64,000 bases of DNA from Triglochin maritima (Eukaryota > Streptophyta > Magnoliopsida > Alismatales > Juncaginaceae): NCBI GenBank assembly GCA_963682175.1, contig OY821772.1:16484743-16548742 (forward strand). The letters are read 5' to 3'. A program made the translations under genes and the position numbers. The notes below the pieces were generated by a model, which worked only from the letters and a program-made list of their open reading frames with translations, had not been told where the DNA came from and searched no databases. Each line of letters starts with the position of its first letter. The first letter of the stretch is position 1. Of this stretch, positions 43,724 to 55,246 are shown in pieces.

Positions 43724-45838
43724 ATGGCACCATTGAGAACCATTCCTCGCTACTCGCGCCTCTTCTCGTCTCCCGACCTAAACCCTAACACTCCCCAAAC
43801 CCTAATCCCCAACTCCACCCTCGCCACCACCATCTTCGCCTCCCTCCACCACCTAACCCCTCTCCCCAATTTCACCCCTCTAACCCCCACCTTAATCCAC
43901 CAAGTCCTCCACCTATGCACCCTAAAGAACCCACCTTTAGGGTTCCATTTCATCCAAATCCTCCTCAAAACCCCATCCTGGAGGTGCCCATCTCAGGCCC
44001 TCGCCCCCATGGTCCACTTCTCCGTCCGCCACCGCAGGGTCCCGGAAGCCCAGTCGCTCCTGCTCCGGATGATCCGAAGAAAAGGCGCGTCGCGGGCGGA
44101 GGTTGTCTCCGCGTTGGTGAATCGTGAGCTCGATTTCGATTTCAATTGCTCGGTTTTTGATCTTCTGGTTAGGACTTACGTGCATGCTAGGAAGATGCGG
44201 GAGGGTGTCGAGGCGTTTCGGGCGGTTAGGAGTTGCGGGTTCCGTGTTTCGGTTAATTCTTGTAATTGTCTTCTTGCCGGGTTGGTGCGGGTAGGGTGGT
44301 TTGATTTGGTTGGCGAGGTTTATAGGGAGGTTTTGGAGATCGGAGTGGATTTAAATGTTTATACGCTTAATATCATGGTCAATAAGCTTTGCAAGGAGAG
44401 GAAGTTTGAGAAGGTTGGGAGCTTTTTGAAGGAAATGGAGGGAAGAGGTGTTTTTCCTGATATGGTGACTTATAACACTTTGATTGAAGGGCATTGTAGG
44501 GAAGGTCTTGTGGAGGAGGCGTTGGGGTTGTTTGATTCGATGGCTGATAAGGGGTTGAGTCCCAACGTTGTTACTTATAATGCGATGCTGAATGGGTTTT
44601 GCAAGAAACAGGAGTTTACGAGAGTGAAGGAGATTATGGGTGGGATGCTGGAAGCGGGGCTGGTACCAAACACTATGTCTTTTAACATTTTGCTTGGTGG
44701 GTTGTGTAGAGTTGGCGATTCTGAGGAAGCTAGTAAAGTTTACGAGGAAATGCTTGCCTGTGGTTTGGCTCCTGACTTAGTTAGCTTTAGTGCGGTCATA
44801 GGTTTGTATGCTAAGAAAGGAGACTTAGAACGAGCCTTAGGGTATTTTAGAGATATGAAAGGTTTTGGTCTGATGCCAGATGGTGTCATTTATACGATGC
44901 TCATTGGTGGATTCTGCAAGGTTAATCTAATATCTGACGCTCTTAACATGAGGGATGAAATGGCTAGTCATGGCTGTCCACCTGATGTCGTCACATACAA
45001 TATACTCTTGAATGGGATGTGCAAGAAAAGGAGATTGTCAGATGCCGATGGACTTTTTCGTGAAATGATGGAAAGAGGGATATTTCCTGATTACTACACT
45101 TTCACCACCTTAATTGATGGATACTGCAAAGGTGGGTCTGTCAATGGGGCATTGAGATTGTTCGATGCAATGATAGAAAGGAATCTTCGACCGGATATTG
45201 TGACTTACAATACTTTGATTGACGGTTTGTTCAAGGAAGGTGACAGGGAAAAGGCTATGGAATTGTGGAACAACATGGCACAAAGAAATTGCTTTCCAAA
45301 TTTAGTCACGTATTGCATCTTAATAGACGATCAGTGTAGTATGGGATGCATGGATCAGGCATTTTCTTTGTTGAATGAAATGTTGAGTAATGGGATTTCG
45401 CCTAATGTTGTAACATATAATTCCATTATCAAGGGACTATGTCGTTCAGGAAGTGCATCCAAGGCTGCAGATCTTTTGAATAAAATGGTTCTAGATGGGA
45501 TTAGACCAGACCGGATAACATATAACACACTTATTCAGGGATATATTCGAGAAGAGAAATTGTTTGAAGCTTTTGCTTTAGAAAAAAGGATGGACAAGGA
45601 AGGTGTGATTCCGGACGTTGTTACTTATAATTTTCTCTTGAATGGTATTGTTGGGGAAGGAAAACTCAATGAAGCTGAGTTTCTTTTTCGTAGAATGATT
45701 GAGAAGGGCATAACACCAGATAGATCTACATTTACGACTATGATAAATGCGCATGCTGCCGGAAACAACTTGAAAGAGGCGTTCCGGCTGCACGATGAAA
45801 TGTTGCGCAGGGGTTTTGTTCCAGATGACAAGTTCTAG
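43724..45838 (+). CDS. P-class pentatricopeptide repeat (PPR) protein, organellar RNA-binding
   Basis: The gene is a single open frame of 704 codons without introns, as is usual for PPR genes. The start ATG has good context (AAAAATGG). The first 60 residues (MAPLRTIPRYSRLFSS...) are rich in Arg, Ser, Thr and Pro and look like a transit peptide. From about residue 142 to 701 come 16 consecutive 35-residue PPR motifs of the VVTYNTLIDG...PD type, with no E or DYW extension, so it is a P-class member. These proteins bind single-stranded organellar RNA and affect its stability, processing or translation. It resembles Arabidopsis At5g01110 in length and repeat number, from memory. It is the only clearly intact host gene here. 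Confidence 0.95.
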   Translation: MAPLRTIPRYSRLFSSPDLNPNTPQTLIPNSTLATTIFASLHHLTPLPNFTPLTPTLIHQVLHLCTLKNPPLGFHFIQILLKTPSWRCPSQALAPMVHFSVRHRRVPEAQSLLLRMIRRKGASRAEVVSALVNRELDFDFNCSVFDLLVRTYVHARKMREGVEAFRAVRSCGFRVSVNSCNCLLAGLVRVGWFDLVGEVYREVLEIGVDLNVYTLNIMVNKLCKERKFEKVGSFLKEMEGRGVFPDMVTYNTLIEGHCREGLVEEALGLFDSMADKGLSPNVVTYNAMLNGFCKKQEFTRVKEIMGGMLEAGLVPNTMSFNILLGGLCRVGDSEEASKVYEEMLACGLAPDLVSFSAVIGLYAKKGDLERALGYFRDMKGFGLMPDGVIYTMLIGGFCKVNLISDALNMRDEMASHGCPPDVVTYNILLNGMCKKRRLSDADGLFREMMERGIFPDYYTFTTLIDGYCKGGSVNGALRLFDAMIERNLRPDIVTYNTLIDGLFKEGDREKAMELWNNMAQRNCFPNLVTYCILIDDQCSMGCMDQAFSLLNEMLSNGISPNVVTYNSIIKGLCRSGSASKAADLLNKMVLDGIRPDRITYNTLIQGYIREEKLFEAFALEKRMDKEGVIPDVVTYNFLLNGIVGEGKLNEAEFLFRRMIEKGITPDRSTFTTMINAHAAGNNLKEAFRLHDEMLRRGFVPDDKF

Positions 45839-46877
45839 TGTAGTCCACCTCTGTCTTGAAACATGAATGGAACTTGACCTTGATGCATGAAAGCCTTAAG
45901 AGATTTGGAAAAGAAAGGTATCTTGAGTTTGTGTTCCCTGTCGTTTTGTTTAGTTGGTCTAGTTTACATTGACAGCATCAAATTATTAAATTTAAAAGTT
46001 GGGTTGGAACAGTCCTCAAGATTTAAAACTAGGAATTCATTCATGTTAACATGATTCCATAGGACAAGAGAAGTAATCATCATTAATTGAAGATTTTGGA
46101 CAACCATAAGTCCATAACCACGGTCTCTTCAGATGCTTTCTTACAGTCCCAAAAAGAGAATGCACCATATACCTGGCAATCAAAGGTTAACAATTTTTTT
46201 CTATTTCAGTTAAAGATAACATTTTGCTTCACCAACTCCTGCTAATAGGCTGTGCTACTACCAGGAGTCACAGAAGGCACAATCAACTTTTGATTACGAG
46301 GGATCCATCTCAGTTGGAGTCTATAGAAAGACAAATATCCAATTTCTTAGAAAATTGGTCAAATGCAGAACTTGTCACTCTGATTATTATTATTTTTTTG
46401 TCACTTGTACGTTTTTTGGCTGTGATTTCACTTACATATTCTCTCCAGGAGAATAACAGTCTCTGGACCATATGGCTGTAAAGCCGAGTGTTTTGTATTG
46501 TGCTTGAAATTTGTGTCTAATGCTTCTGTCTATCAAGGAGTTCTTTTTTGTTATAGACAGTCCAAAATTTTAGGTATTGGGTCAAATTAGACAAACGGTA
46601 TTTTGCTGTCAATATATGCAACAGGTACCACATTTGTTTAGGTTCTTTTCTGAAGGAAGCTTTTACTAAGGTCCGTATTTATCAAAATCAATTTTCCAAT
46701 TTATTTTATCAGGTTTAACCCTGTAGTTGGTGGTTGAGTTAATGGTAGTGTAACAGTGTTGTACGCTATTCAAGAAATTATCAGAGTATGTGCATACATC
46801 AACATTTCTTTGTTCTTTCTGCTGAAAATTTTCGTAGCTTTGGCCTTGAATGTTAATATTTTTTTTCTTTTTAACAG
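45839..46877. other. 3' flank of the PPR gene; possible decayed aminopeptidase sequence
   Basis: No open gene is present. Around 46165-46290 weak traces (APYTWQSK, then LLIGC and PGVTEG in shifted frames) could be eroded N-terminal sequence of the M24 peptidase whose exon follows. I would not rely on this. The rest is AT-rich and may include the PPR 3' untranslated region. Confidence 0.3.
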
Positions 46878-46985
46878 ATCAGAGATGGGGAATTTGTTTT
46901 AATGGATGTAGGTTGTGAATATTGTGGTTATCTTAGTGACTTAACACGAACATGGCCCCCATGTGGTGCCTTTTCTTTGGCTCAG
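46878..46985 (+). pseudogene. Single exon of a mitochondrial-type Xaa-Pro aminopeptidase (M24B, ICP55-like)
   Basis: A TTTTAACAG acceptor precedes and a CAG/GTAACA donor follows a 108-base, 36-codon exon. Its translation has IRDGEFVLMDVGCEY and GYLSDLTRTWPPCG. This is the first metal-ligand region of M24B aminopeptidases; both Asp ligands (VLMDVG and LSDLTRTWP) are present. Plant ICP55 homologues trim imported mitochondrial proteins. I could not find the neighbouring exons, so I call it an isolated relic. A real gene with exons I failed to recognise is the alternative. Confidence 0.7.
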
Positions 46986-47404
46986 GTAACATTTTATCTT
47001 TCTATGCCCAGTATGTTTTTACATATTTTTGGATGTGTATTTCGGATTTTGCATGATTGACTGTTCACAACTGTGTTTTAATTTGTGCTGATAAAGTTGA
47101 AGATTCAGCAACATTTGTATCACTACTTTAATACCTAAGATTAGGAAAGACAAGATTAAAAACCAGATGTATATGTCTAGATTTATTCGATTAATAAGTG
47201 TTTTATCACATCTTGTTGGGTTGATTTTGCACAACCATTCATATTTTTTTATTATTCCGTGATGATGGTTTCATTTCCACTGTGTCAAAGATTAAGTTGT
47301 TTTTTTGACATTTGGAACATCATGGACTATATCAATGGGCTATTTAAACGATATGCATTTCTTTTATTGTGGAATCGCAGATGGTCAGTTGCATTTGCAT
47401 CATT
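46986..47404. other. AT-rich DNA, nothing recognised
   Basis: Intron-like composition after the M24 exon; no coding match seen. Confidence 0.4.
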
Positions 47405-47527
47405 TGGGTCAATTGGAAACAACCTCACTGTTTTACAGTGGTAGGGTTGCGTACATCCGACCCCCCTACCTCGCTTAGGCGGGAGCCTCTTCTGAGGCAT
47501 TGGGGTTATGTTGATGTTGATGTTGAC
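47405..47527 (+). mobile_element. Au-like SINE, 3' portion
   Basis: Contains TTGGAAACAACCTC, GTGGTAGGGTTGCGTACATC and GGCATTGGGG, then a tail of TTGATG/TTG repeats. This matches the order of conserved blocks at the 3' end of plant Au SINEs. The 5' half with the pol III promoter is not evident. Confidence 0.7.
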
Positions 47528-49913
47528 GTGATGATGGTTCCGAGAATTGTCATCATGAACTTGAATTTTAGCACAAATATCTTTCATGCTTAGATATTTA
47601 CTAGGTTTTACCCGACATTGACTTGAAAGTTGAGTTTCAGTTAATTGCTTAAATTTCTATACCTGCTTCCTGTACTTTTATGCGAGGGTGCTTGGCTCTT
47701 GAATATTTACACCGTAAATTCAATAGTTTGTGATTTTTATACATCCTCTGTGGGAGGGCAGAACGAATACCACTTGTTGACCTCCTATACCTTGGCTTGC
47801 TTATCTTGTTTTTATTGATTTTTCTTGTAATCCACCAACATTGTGACTAACTGAAGTTTGTTTTGGCTGCAAGCTTTTGCTTGTCTAGAAGTAGTTAGTA
47901 TAATCATAAATTTAAAATTTCAAGTTGGACACTAATCAGCGTGACAGCCTAGTCAACCTGTTGACAGGACCAATTCCTGACTGGTGAACGGTGATGACTT
48001 GAAAACTCTGTTCTATTACTGAAAATCGACAACATACACAAAATTATAAAAAGTAATATATTTGAAGGTGGAAGTCTAGAAGTCGTGGGGTACATCCACG
48101 TTGCTTACTATATACAAGTAAATGGACTTATTGACGATTGTGTCAATTATTTTACCCATTTTAACTTATTATGGCTAATTCAGCAGAGATTGTGCCCTAC
48201 AGAGACAGCATACACCAGCAAGATTTGGTCCGACAATTCATCAGAATCTCAAGGAAAGATGATGTTTGAAATGACATCACCTCTACCATTCTTTTAGATT
48301 TATTGTTTCCAGACTGCAAAATTATCTTTTCATGAAGAAGCAGCTCTAGATTACATGTAAAATAACTTGCAAAGATGAGGAAATTGTATGCATGACATGA
48401 GTGGTGTTAAAAATTAAGTTAGGCAGCTGGAAATTCTATGAGCAAAAAACGAATTTGTATGAAAATTTCATGCGTTGTGCTGTATATTGAAAGAGTGCCC
48501 TTTTTTCCCGAAAAAGTGTTGGAATTTAATTTTTATACGACATAGGAATAGTGATGCATTTGTTCAAATTGCGAGATTTTTATTTTTTGAAAAGCAGTGT
48601 AATTTAAATTAGACCGAATAAGTAACCGGAAGTGGGGGTGTAAATGAGACAAGTAGAGCACAATTCCGAATTATATGTAATATCTTATGTTATTATCAAA
48701 TACAAAAAAAGTTATAAATAAAGTAATAAAAAATTCGAGTCAGTTATCGAGCTGAGTTTAACTTTTTTCGAGTTTCGAGCGGTTTGTTTCTAAACCAAGT
48801 ATAAATATATATTTTTATTTTTCATTAAAATCTTTAATTTTGAAGTTAAACTAGAGTCAAATATTTTTCGAGTTAAACTATTGAGTCAAGTCAAAATTGA
48901 ATCGGAAGGGTCATGAGCCCCTTCAACAAAAAGATGACGTTAAGGTGTGTAAACAGTCGCAGCAGCCAGTATGTTCTGAGTAGATTTGAACAAAAAATGC
49001 TGAGAGATTTGAACTAAAGAATTTTGTTCCAAACATTTATAGGTTTGTACCTGTACGTTTTTATATTTATTTATGGTATGGTTAAGGCTCCAAATGATTT
49101 GCTTATGAATACCCTTCGAATATAAACTCTTAGTTAATCTTCAGTTTTATTAAACTATTGATAGTATTTTTCTTGCCAATCATTTGAATGTTAATTCTGA
49201 CCAAGAGTCAATTCCTCATAAACCGATTTTGGAAGCTTTAATTCACTACATAGCACCATGTTAGTATAAAAAGTGTGTTGTGCTTTAAGCATTTCACGAC
49301 ATCATGGTACAAAAGAGTGTTAGGCTTTAAGCAAAACCCAACATCATTGTATAATCTAAAAGGCGTGCGACAAATTGAAGGATGTTGTGGTACTGAATTA
49401 TGATATTTTAATTATGTGAGATATTCATAAAATTATTCCTATATTTATTAAATATATAAATAAAAGCAAAGCATGATGGTCATGACCTATCTCGTAGAAG
49501 ATGGGTAATATTGTGGTTGAAGCAATTGTTGTGTGGTTTCAGTGGAGGTGAGAAGGGGTTGTGGATAAGGGAGAAAGGAATGAGTTATCATCTCAAGCTG
49601 ATATTGTGGGGTCTCTCACATCTTGTTGCATAGATAGATTCCTCCCCAATGGAATGGATGTGGTTGCCACTTGACAACTTGAATTTGTACTACTCCATAG
49701 GTGGTCCAACTATCCAACCAACCCATCTCTACTTGTCATGGTGCTCCTCGTCTTGCATGAATGTTGTTGAACTAGGGTTAAGTTTTGCTTTTTTGCTTCT
49801 AAGATGGGTTTGATTTCCAAGGTTTCATCTGTGTGATTTGTATGACCGTGCACCATTAGACGCTTTAAATTGATTTTTTCAATTAGTTTGCATTTGCATT
49901 GTAATTTTAATAT
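47528..49913. other. Gene-free AT-rich DNA
   Basis: No gene is recognised. 48180-48300 has a short open frame after an AG (LCPTETAYTSKIWSDN) that I could not place. 49255-49370 has a twice-repeated segment (TTAGTATAAAAAGTG... and GTGTTAGGCTTTAAGC), possibly a small MITE. The remainder shows nothing definable. Confidence 0.35.
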
Positions 49914-51318
49914 TGTTGGGTTTTTTTTGTCTTAATTCGTGTTTTGATGATTTAATTAACATATATCTTAATCACAATCAAATACAGAGTGACACACATT
50001 ATCCATAGAACATATATTGTATTGTGCTAACTTCTAAATGTGATCAAAACTCAAAAAAGAATAGAATAAAATCAAGACATGTAATCAAGTTATTGAAGAC
50101 ATGTAATTTTACCTTTTATTTGAGTCTTAGAAACTTATGTAAACTTGAGCATACAAGAGTTAAAATCTATTCACATACATACTAAGTTCCTTGTAGAAGT
50201 CACACACAAAATCTCACATTAATTGGACTTCAATAGATCACTTAAACCTATGTCGAAAAACCACTCAAACCTAACACATAGACTGTCTGTGCAAAACAGT
50301 CGACTGAAACTAGTTTTCCATTCGACCGTTTCTATCAGTTATTTGGTTAACCAACAGTGATTTCACCTTGCTCCACTGGTAAACCGACTTTGACCTTCTG
50401 GTCCACCGTTTGACCTATAATTTTTGGATGACTGTTAACATTGTCGTATTATACAACAGTCGTATTCATATTTTCTACTTAACCCCTAAAATACATTAGG
50501 CCACCGGTCGAACGTTGACCTGAAAACGGTCGACCGGATGAAGACAATTTCGTGCACCAAAAGCACATGTTATTTTTGGTCAAACACACCATTTCTTTTT
50601 TGTTCGACCGATTACCTTTACCTTAGCTTAAACCCTTACATCGGTCGACCGCCCACTAACATGGTTCGACCGATGACTTAAGTTGTAACCCAATAGGTTC
50701 GTCGTTGCTTAAAGTGGTTCGAACGTTTTCTTATTGTTAAGAAAATGGTTGACCGTTTAGCCCGTCTCGGTCGACTGTTGTGGGGACAGAATTGCTGAAC
50801 TTCAATTTCTGATTTGTGTATCTTACACACAACTCACCCAATTCTTCCCCAACGGTTATATCTCTCTAGGAGCTTATAAATAGATGTTCCTACACCTTAT
50901 TTACACAACTCTCATACTTCCAATTGCTCCATACACTAGAGAGACTTCTCTCAATCTTTAAATCCACAATCCTACACTCAAAAGCCTAAACTTCCACGCC
51001 TTTGATCAATTCTCAATCATACTCAAAGTGTGCTCAAGTTAGAGTGTTTGATTCACTCATTCTTGTTGTTGTCAAAAGAGTAAAAGTTTTGGTGAAAGAC
51101 TGAAGCATCCTTCTCGGATTGTGAGAGGAAGAAACTAAGTTTGTGAGGGTGTTCGCAAGGCTTGCTTTGTAAATGTGTTCTCTCCCGACCTGGAACGGGA
51201 AATGGTTAGTGAAAACGTAAGTGGAGCTCGCAGAATAAAATGAAGATATTCTTAATTTCTAATGACCTTAAATATTAGATGTTTCTCCAAAACCCCTACA
51301 CACCTCCTAAGGAAGAAG
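49914..51318 (+). mobile_element. Truncated Sirevirus LTR joined to a gag fragment
   Basis: Starts TGTTGGGTTTTTTTTG. It has dyads, for example 50301/50323 and one at 50772, and TATAAATA at 50875, 102 bp after the last dyad. At about 51234 LTR sequence stops and gag sequence begins directly (KMKIFLISNDLKY, stop, MFLQNPYTPP), skipping the LTR end and primer site. An internal deletion is the simplest cause. Confidence 0.8.
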
Positions 51319-51603
51319 GTATCTCTGAAATCATGTCTTCCCGTTGGTGAAACCTTTTTTCCACCAATTGGGCCTTAAAGCTATCAAAGTTGCCATCGGC
51401 TTTGCGTTTGACGGTGTAAATCCATTAATACCAACGACATTCTTTGGGGAGTAGATGGCACCAAAGACCACATTTCATTTGTGATTAAGGCATTGAACTC
51501 CTTTGTCATGGCTTGCCGCCATCGGGAGTAAGTGGAAGCTTGAGAGTAGCAAGTAGGAGCGGTCTTAGTATTTTCCAAGAGCAAGGAATACAGAAAAGGA
51601 GTT
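51319..51603 (-). pseudogene. Ty1/copia reverse transcriptase fragment
   Basis: Minus strand reads SQASTYSRWRQAMTKEFNALI and NEMWSLVPSTPQ, the conserved start of copia RT, then KAQLVEKRFHQ in another frame. Orientation is opposite to the preceding gag fragment, so a separate insertion or rearrangement is involved. Confidence 0.8.
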
Positions 51604-52572
51604 TGTTAAGATCAATGACCCTTTAATCACTAAACTAATTGCGGAATTAAAACACTTAGTAAAAGATCAAGGGAGAAGACAATTGCAAACCACAAAATTG
51701 TCGACACCAGAGTTTAGAGAGGTTCGGCACCGCACCTCGGTCTTAGTCCTCCTCGCAAGCCTCGCTCGATCCCCCGAGCCTCGCTTACGGTTCCACTAAC
51801 TAATCAACGTTCTGGGCCGAGATCAACGTCGTTTACAACACCGAGCCTCGCAAACAACCTAGCCTCGCTCGAGTCTCCTCTCACAATGCGAGATGGAGCT
51901 TCCTCGAAACTTTACAACACTTGGGTGATTCTTGAATATGGAAATGGAATCACAATCTCACTAACACTCTATACTTGAGCACACTTGGATATTGATATGA
52001 AATGTATATGCAATTGGTGAAGTTTTGGCTTGAGTGTAGAAGAACGAGAGCTTGAAGATGAAAAAGATTTGTCTTTGAGTGTATCATAGATAGGAAATGT
52101 TCAAGAGGTCTAAAACCAACAAATGGGATCATATTTATAAGCTTTTAAGCTCTACTAGCCGTTTGAGAGTTGGTGGGATATGGACTAATGAGAAGCAAGG
52201 ATTTGCTTAAAACTCGAGCAGATTTCTATGCAGGTTTGGTTGACCATTAATGGAATGATAGTCCGAAACAAGAAGGTTGGATTGGTCTGAACTAAGCAAA
52301 CGGTTGACCGAATAGGGTTCGGATCACCGTTCACCACCTTCCAGTAACTATTTTCAATTTTTCTCTATTTACATGTCTTAAGTCTTGATGTCTTTGTCTC
52401 AATGCTCCTTTTCTTGATTATCTTGATCAACCTATTTAGATGATTGCAAGTATACGAGTATATATGCAATGCATGTAATCATGTTTTTTCACTTTGATTG
52501 ATTAGGTTGATTGATTAAGATTAGTTTGATTAATCATCAAAATTAATATATATTAAGGCCAAAAAGCCAACA
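51604..52572 (-). repeat. Sirevirus-type LTR, minus orientation (969 bp)
   Basis: Plus reads TGTTAAGATC at the left and AAAAAGCCAACA at the right. Directly right of it is ATCTTCCCCTTTTGATGATG, the reverse of a GGGGAAGAT purine tract. It is therefore the 3' LTR of a leftward element. Minus TATAAATA starts at 52139, with the nearest degenerate dyad centred near 52241. It is shorter than its relatives and has few dyads. Confidence 0.82.
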
Positions 52573-52975
52573 ATCTTCCCCTTTTGATGATGACAAACTT
52601 ATATCTTAATACTTGAGTTTCAATTTAAGTTCTCTCATTTTCTATATGATTGCAACCAATGGTTTTTGATCTGATATGCCACCTCGACTACCATTACGAG
52701 AAAATCTACCACCACAACTCTTGCCATTATTGCGTACCTTTCCTTGATTACCTTTGGGACCATCCCATTGGACGAGATTGGCAGATATCAAGGCGACCAG
52801 TGCATTCCTTGCGAGCCTTTGTTCATGTTGGAAGAGACGCTTTGCTCTTCAACATTGTAATCTTTGCTTGTTGCTTTCCATATGTTCGACGAATCCCAAA
52901 GTGTCCATCTCAGGGGAATTTGGTGTTCGAATTCCCAACACTGCACCTGAATTGTTGAATTTTATCGTAATTTAT
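52573..52975 (-). pseudogene. Internal remnant of a copia element with gag C-terminal fragment
   Basis: After the reversed purine tract, the minus strand has PKGNQGKVRNNGKSCGGRF and SRNGSRGGISD. This resembles the basic Gly/Arg/Asn-rich stretch near the zinc knuckle of copia gag. Most of the element is missing. Confidence 0.6.
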
Positions 52976-53397
52976 TATTTAAAGATGAGAGTTTGCACTT
53001 TTACAAAATTTAAAATAAATTATGTTCATATAGAAAAATGGTAAAAGGTATTGTATATTTATAATGCTACATTTTTTTATCGAAGTGATTGAAAGTCCTC
53101 TATATTTATTATGCTACTATTTTTACTCTCTAGGTATCAATATTAATAGGCAATATACTTTAAAGACTTCTATAACCATATACTGAAGTCCCTAAAAGAT
53201 GGTTAAGGTCAGAGCATCATAGGATTAAGAGCACTAAAAGTTTAATATAAATATTGATAAGGAAAGACAACAGAACGTCAATGCTTGCTTTCGTGGATAA
53301 TATAAATAATTTAAGCAATAAAATAAAGTTCACAATTACAAAAGAAAGACTTACAATAAATAATGGGTTTGGAAGTTGGAACATAGCTTTCGATGAG
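52976..53397. other. AT-rich flank, nothing recognised
   Basis: No gene or repeat seen before the MULE target duplication at 53398-53406. Confidence 0.5.
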
Positions 53398-53541
53398 TTA
53401 AGAAAAGAAAAAAAAATCAAAATAGATTTTTTTTTTAAAAATTGCCAAAATAGACCTCCATTAGAAGTATTTCTTAAACTAGACCCGCTGCCACCACGTG
53501 GTGACACGTGGCGGCGACGGGTTTTGTTTTTTTGTTCATAG

Positions 53542-53827
53542 AGAACTCGGCATCACCAGTGCCGAGTTCTCCCAAGAAGAACTCAGCACGGGTGATGTCG
53601 AGTTCTACTTGGTTTTTTATTGGCCAACACTTGAAAAATTTCACTCAGGAGGTGATTCAAATAGAACTCGGCACTCCATGTGCCGAGTTCTATTTAAGAA
53701 CTTCTCCTGGCGCTCAGATCGTGCATGGGATTGTTGACGCGCCAGGAGAACAGTTTCTTAAATAGAACTCGGCATCCTAGATGTCGATTTCTAAAGCAAG
53801 AACTCGGCGTTCGTAACGCCGAGTTCC
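53542..53827. repeat. Five 29-bp hairpin units with constant arms and variable 7-nt loops
   Basis: Units lie at 53542-53570, 53578-53606, 53663-53691, 53764-53792 and 53799-53827. Each is AGAACTCGGCR, seven bases, YGCCGAGTTCT, with a few arm mismatches in units 2 and 4. The loops are TCACCAG, CGGGTGA, CTCCATG, TCCTAGA and TTCGTAA. A half-site lies near 53870. Units 3 and 4 also form the ends of a larger inverted repeat (about 53661-53794) with inner arms CTCCTGGCGC/GCGCCAGGAG. Confidence 0.93.
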
Positions 53828-53834
53828 GTTGGGC

Positions 53835-53843
53835 TATAAAAGC
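53835..53843 (+). promoter_or_regulatory. Candidate TATA box of the PMD-MULE gene
   Basis: GCTATAAAAGC lies 8 bp after the last hairpin unit and about 720 bp upstream of the first coding ATG. Position and sequence fit a core promoter; no transcript data exist here. Confidence 0.6.
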
Positions 53844-54556
53844 AGCCTGACGCCCCCCCTCTCCCCATCCGCCGAGTTCTCGCGTTTTTAAGGTTAGGGT
53901 TTCGATTTTTTTTCTCGTTTTCCACCGTTTTCTTGCCTTTTTATGTATTAGGATGATATACATTGTTGTTTTATGTATGATTGTAGTGTTTTTGTTGGTT
54001 TAGGAACCCGTTTTGGTGCAAACTCGAATTCGATTTTGGGTTTTTAGGCAAAACGTTTTATTTCTTGTTTGTTAGTTGATTATTGAATTTAGTTTTGTTG
54101 ATTATAGATCTACGGTAGTCATCTTAAAAATAGTTGAATTTAAGTATGATTATTGTGATTAAAATTAGATTTTTTGTTGTTATTTAGGTTTGAATGTATG
54201 TTAATTTGAATGAATGTAAACTTAAAAGTGATTTATTTGAGTTTAAATGTATGTGAGTTTGAATGTATGTGAGAATTGAAGTTTGTAGTATTGTTAGTTT
54301 GTTCTACTGTGCAGGTTTAAATTTACCAATTTGAAAAATATAGGGAATGTTCTGTCAAAATTTATAAAAAAAATCTCTGACATGATTCGTAACGTTGTTT
54401 ATTGTAGTTGATTTTATTGGAGAGATTGTTCGACGTTTACAGTCGTTTGCTACTACACTCGATTGAAGTAATTTCTAAAACATTAGAGTATTCTCAACTT
54501 TTTAAGTAGTTAGTAATGAAGAACAACCATCTCACTTTTTAACGTGTTATGTACAG

Positions 54557-55246
54557 ATGAAGATTGGTAGTTCCAGTACTGGTTCAGTTAGAGGTAGCTA
54601 CGCTTCACAGGGTCTGGTAGACAGATCAGTGTTGGTTTTGCAGGCCAACCACAAGTCTGACTTGTTCAAATATTTTGTAAGCATTTTACGTTTTCAAGTT
54701 AAATATTTGCACGTGAGTTTCAATATTCTGACATTTCTCTAAATTTATGCAGAAGGATGTTGATGGTGTAAAATGCGTTGAGCATGGATCAAAACTCAAC
54801 GAATAACAGATCACTGATGAGAGGATGTTGTTTCTGCTAGATATGGCAGGGTTTGACACAGTCACTCAGTTGAGCCGAGTTCAGTTGGATCATACCTTGC
54901 TGGGGGCGATGGTCGAGCGTTGGAGACCGGAGACTCATTCATTTCACCTGCAACATATTGAGATCACATGCACCTTGCGTGACATCTCGATGATTATCGG
55001 CTTGCGCGTAGATGGTTTGCCGGTGTGTCTCAGGAGTACGTTTGGTCAGAGGTTTGCATGGATTTATTGGTTCAGGTCCCCGATGACTTGGGTCGTAAGG
55101 GTTCCGTAACTCTAGGTTGGTTGCAAGCTCAGTTTCAGCAATTGCCTTTTGATGCTGACGAGGAGACAGTTACACGACACACCAGAACCTTCATTCTGTT
55201 CCAGTTGGGAAATAATGGAAATGGTGAAGACCAAATACTCACTTGA
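54557..55246 (+). pseudogene. Plant mobile domain (PMD/MAIN-like) segment, broken
   Basis: A first exon (54557-54676, 40 codons) ends at a GTAAGC donor, and the next starts after TTTATGCAG at 54753. A TAA at 54804-54806 interrupts; the frame then continues with LLDMAGFDTVTQL, VERWRPETHSFHL and DISMIIGLRVDGLPV, the core of the PMD. A frameshift at about 55020 moves the rest (SVTLGWLQAQFQQLPFDADE) to another frame. PMDs occur in transposons and in host proteins linked to gene silencing. The domain is cut short where transposase sequence begins. Confidence 0.85.

Noticed and set aside
48085..48297. C-terminal exon of the M24 peptidase
   Set aside because: The frame has a plausible acceptor but none of the HxxG, GIRIEDD or similar M24 blocks.
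53542..53827. Integron attC-like or barcode-like hairpins
   Set aside because: No integrase or attC consensus is present and the context is a plant MULE. The constant-arm, variable-loop structure is real, but the bacterial analogy has no support.
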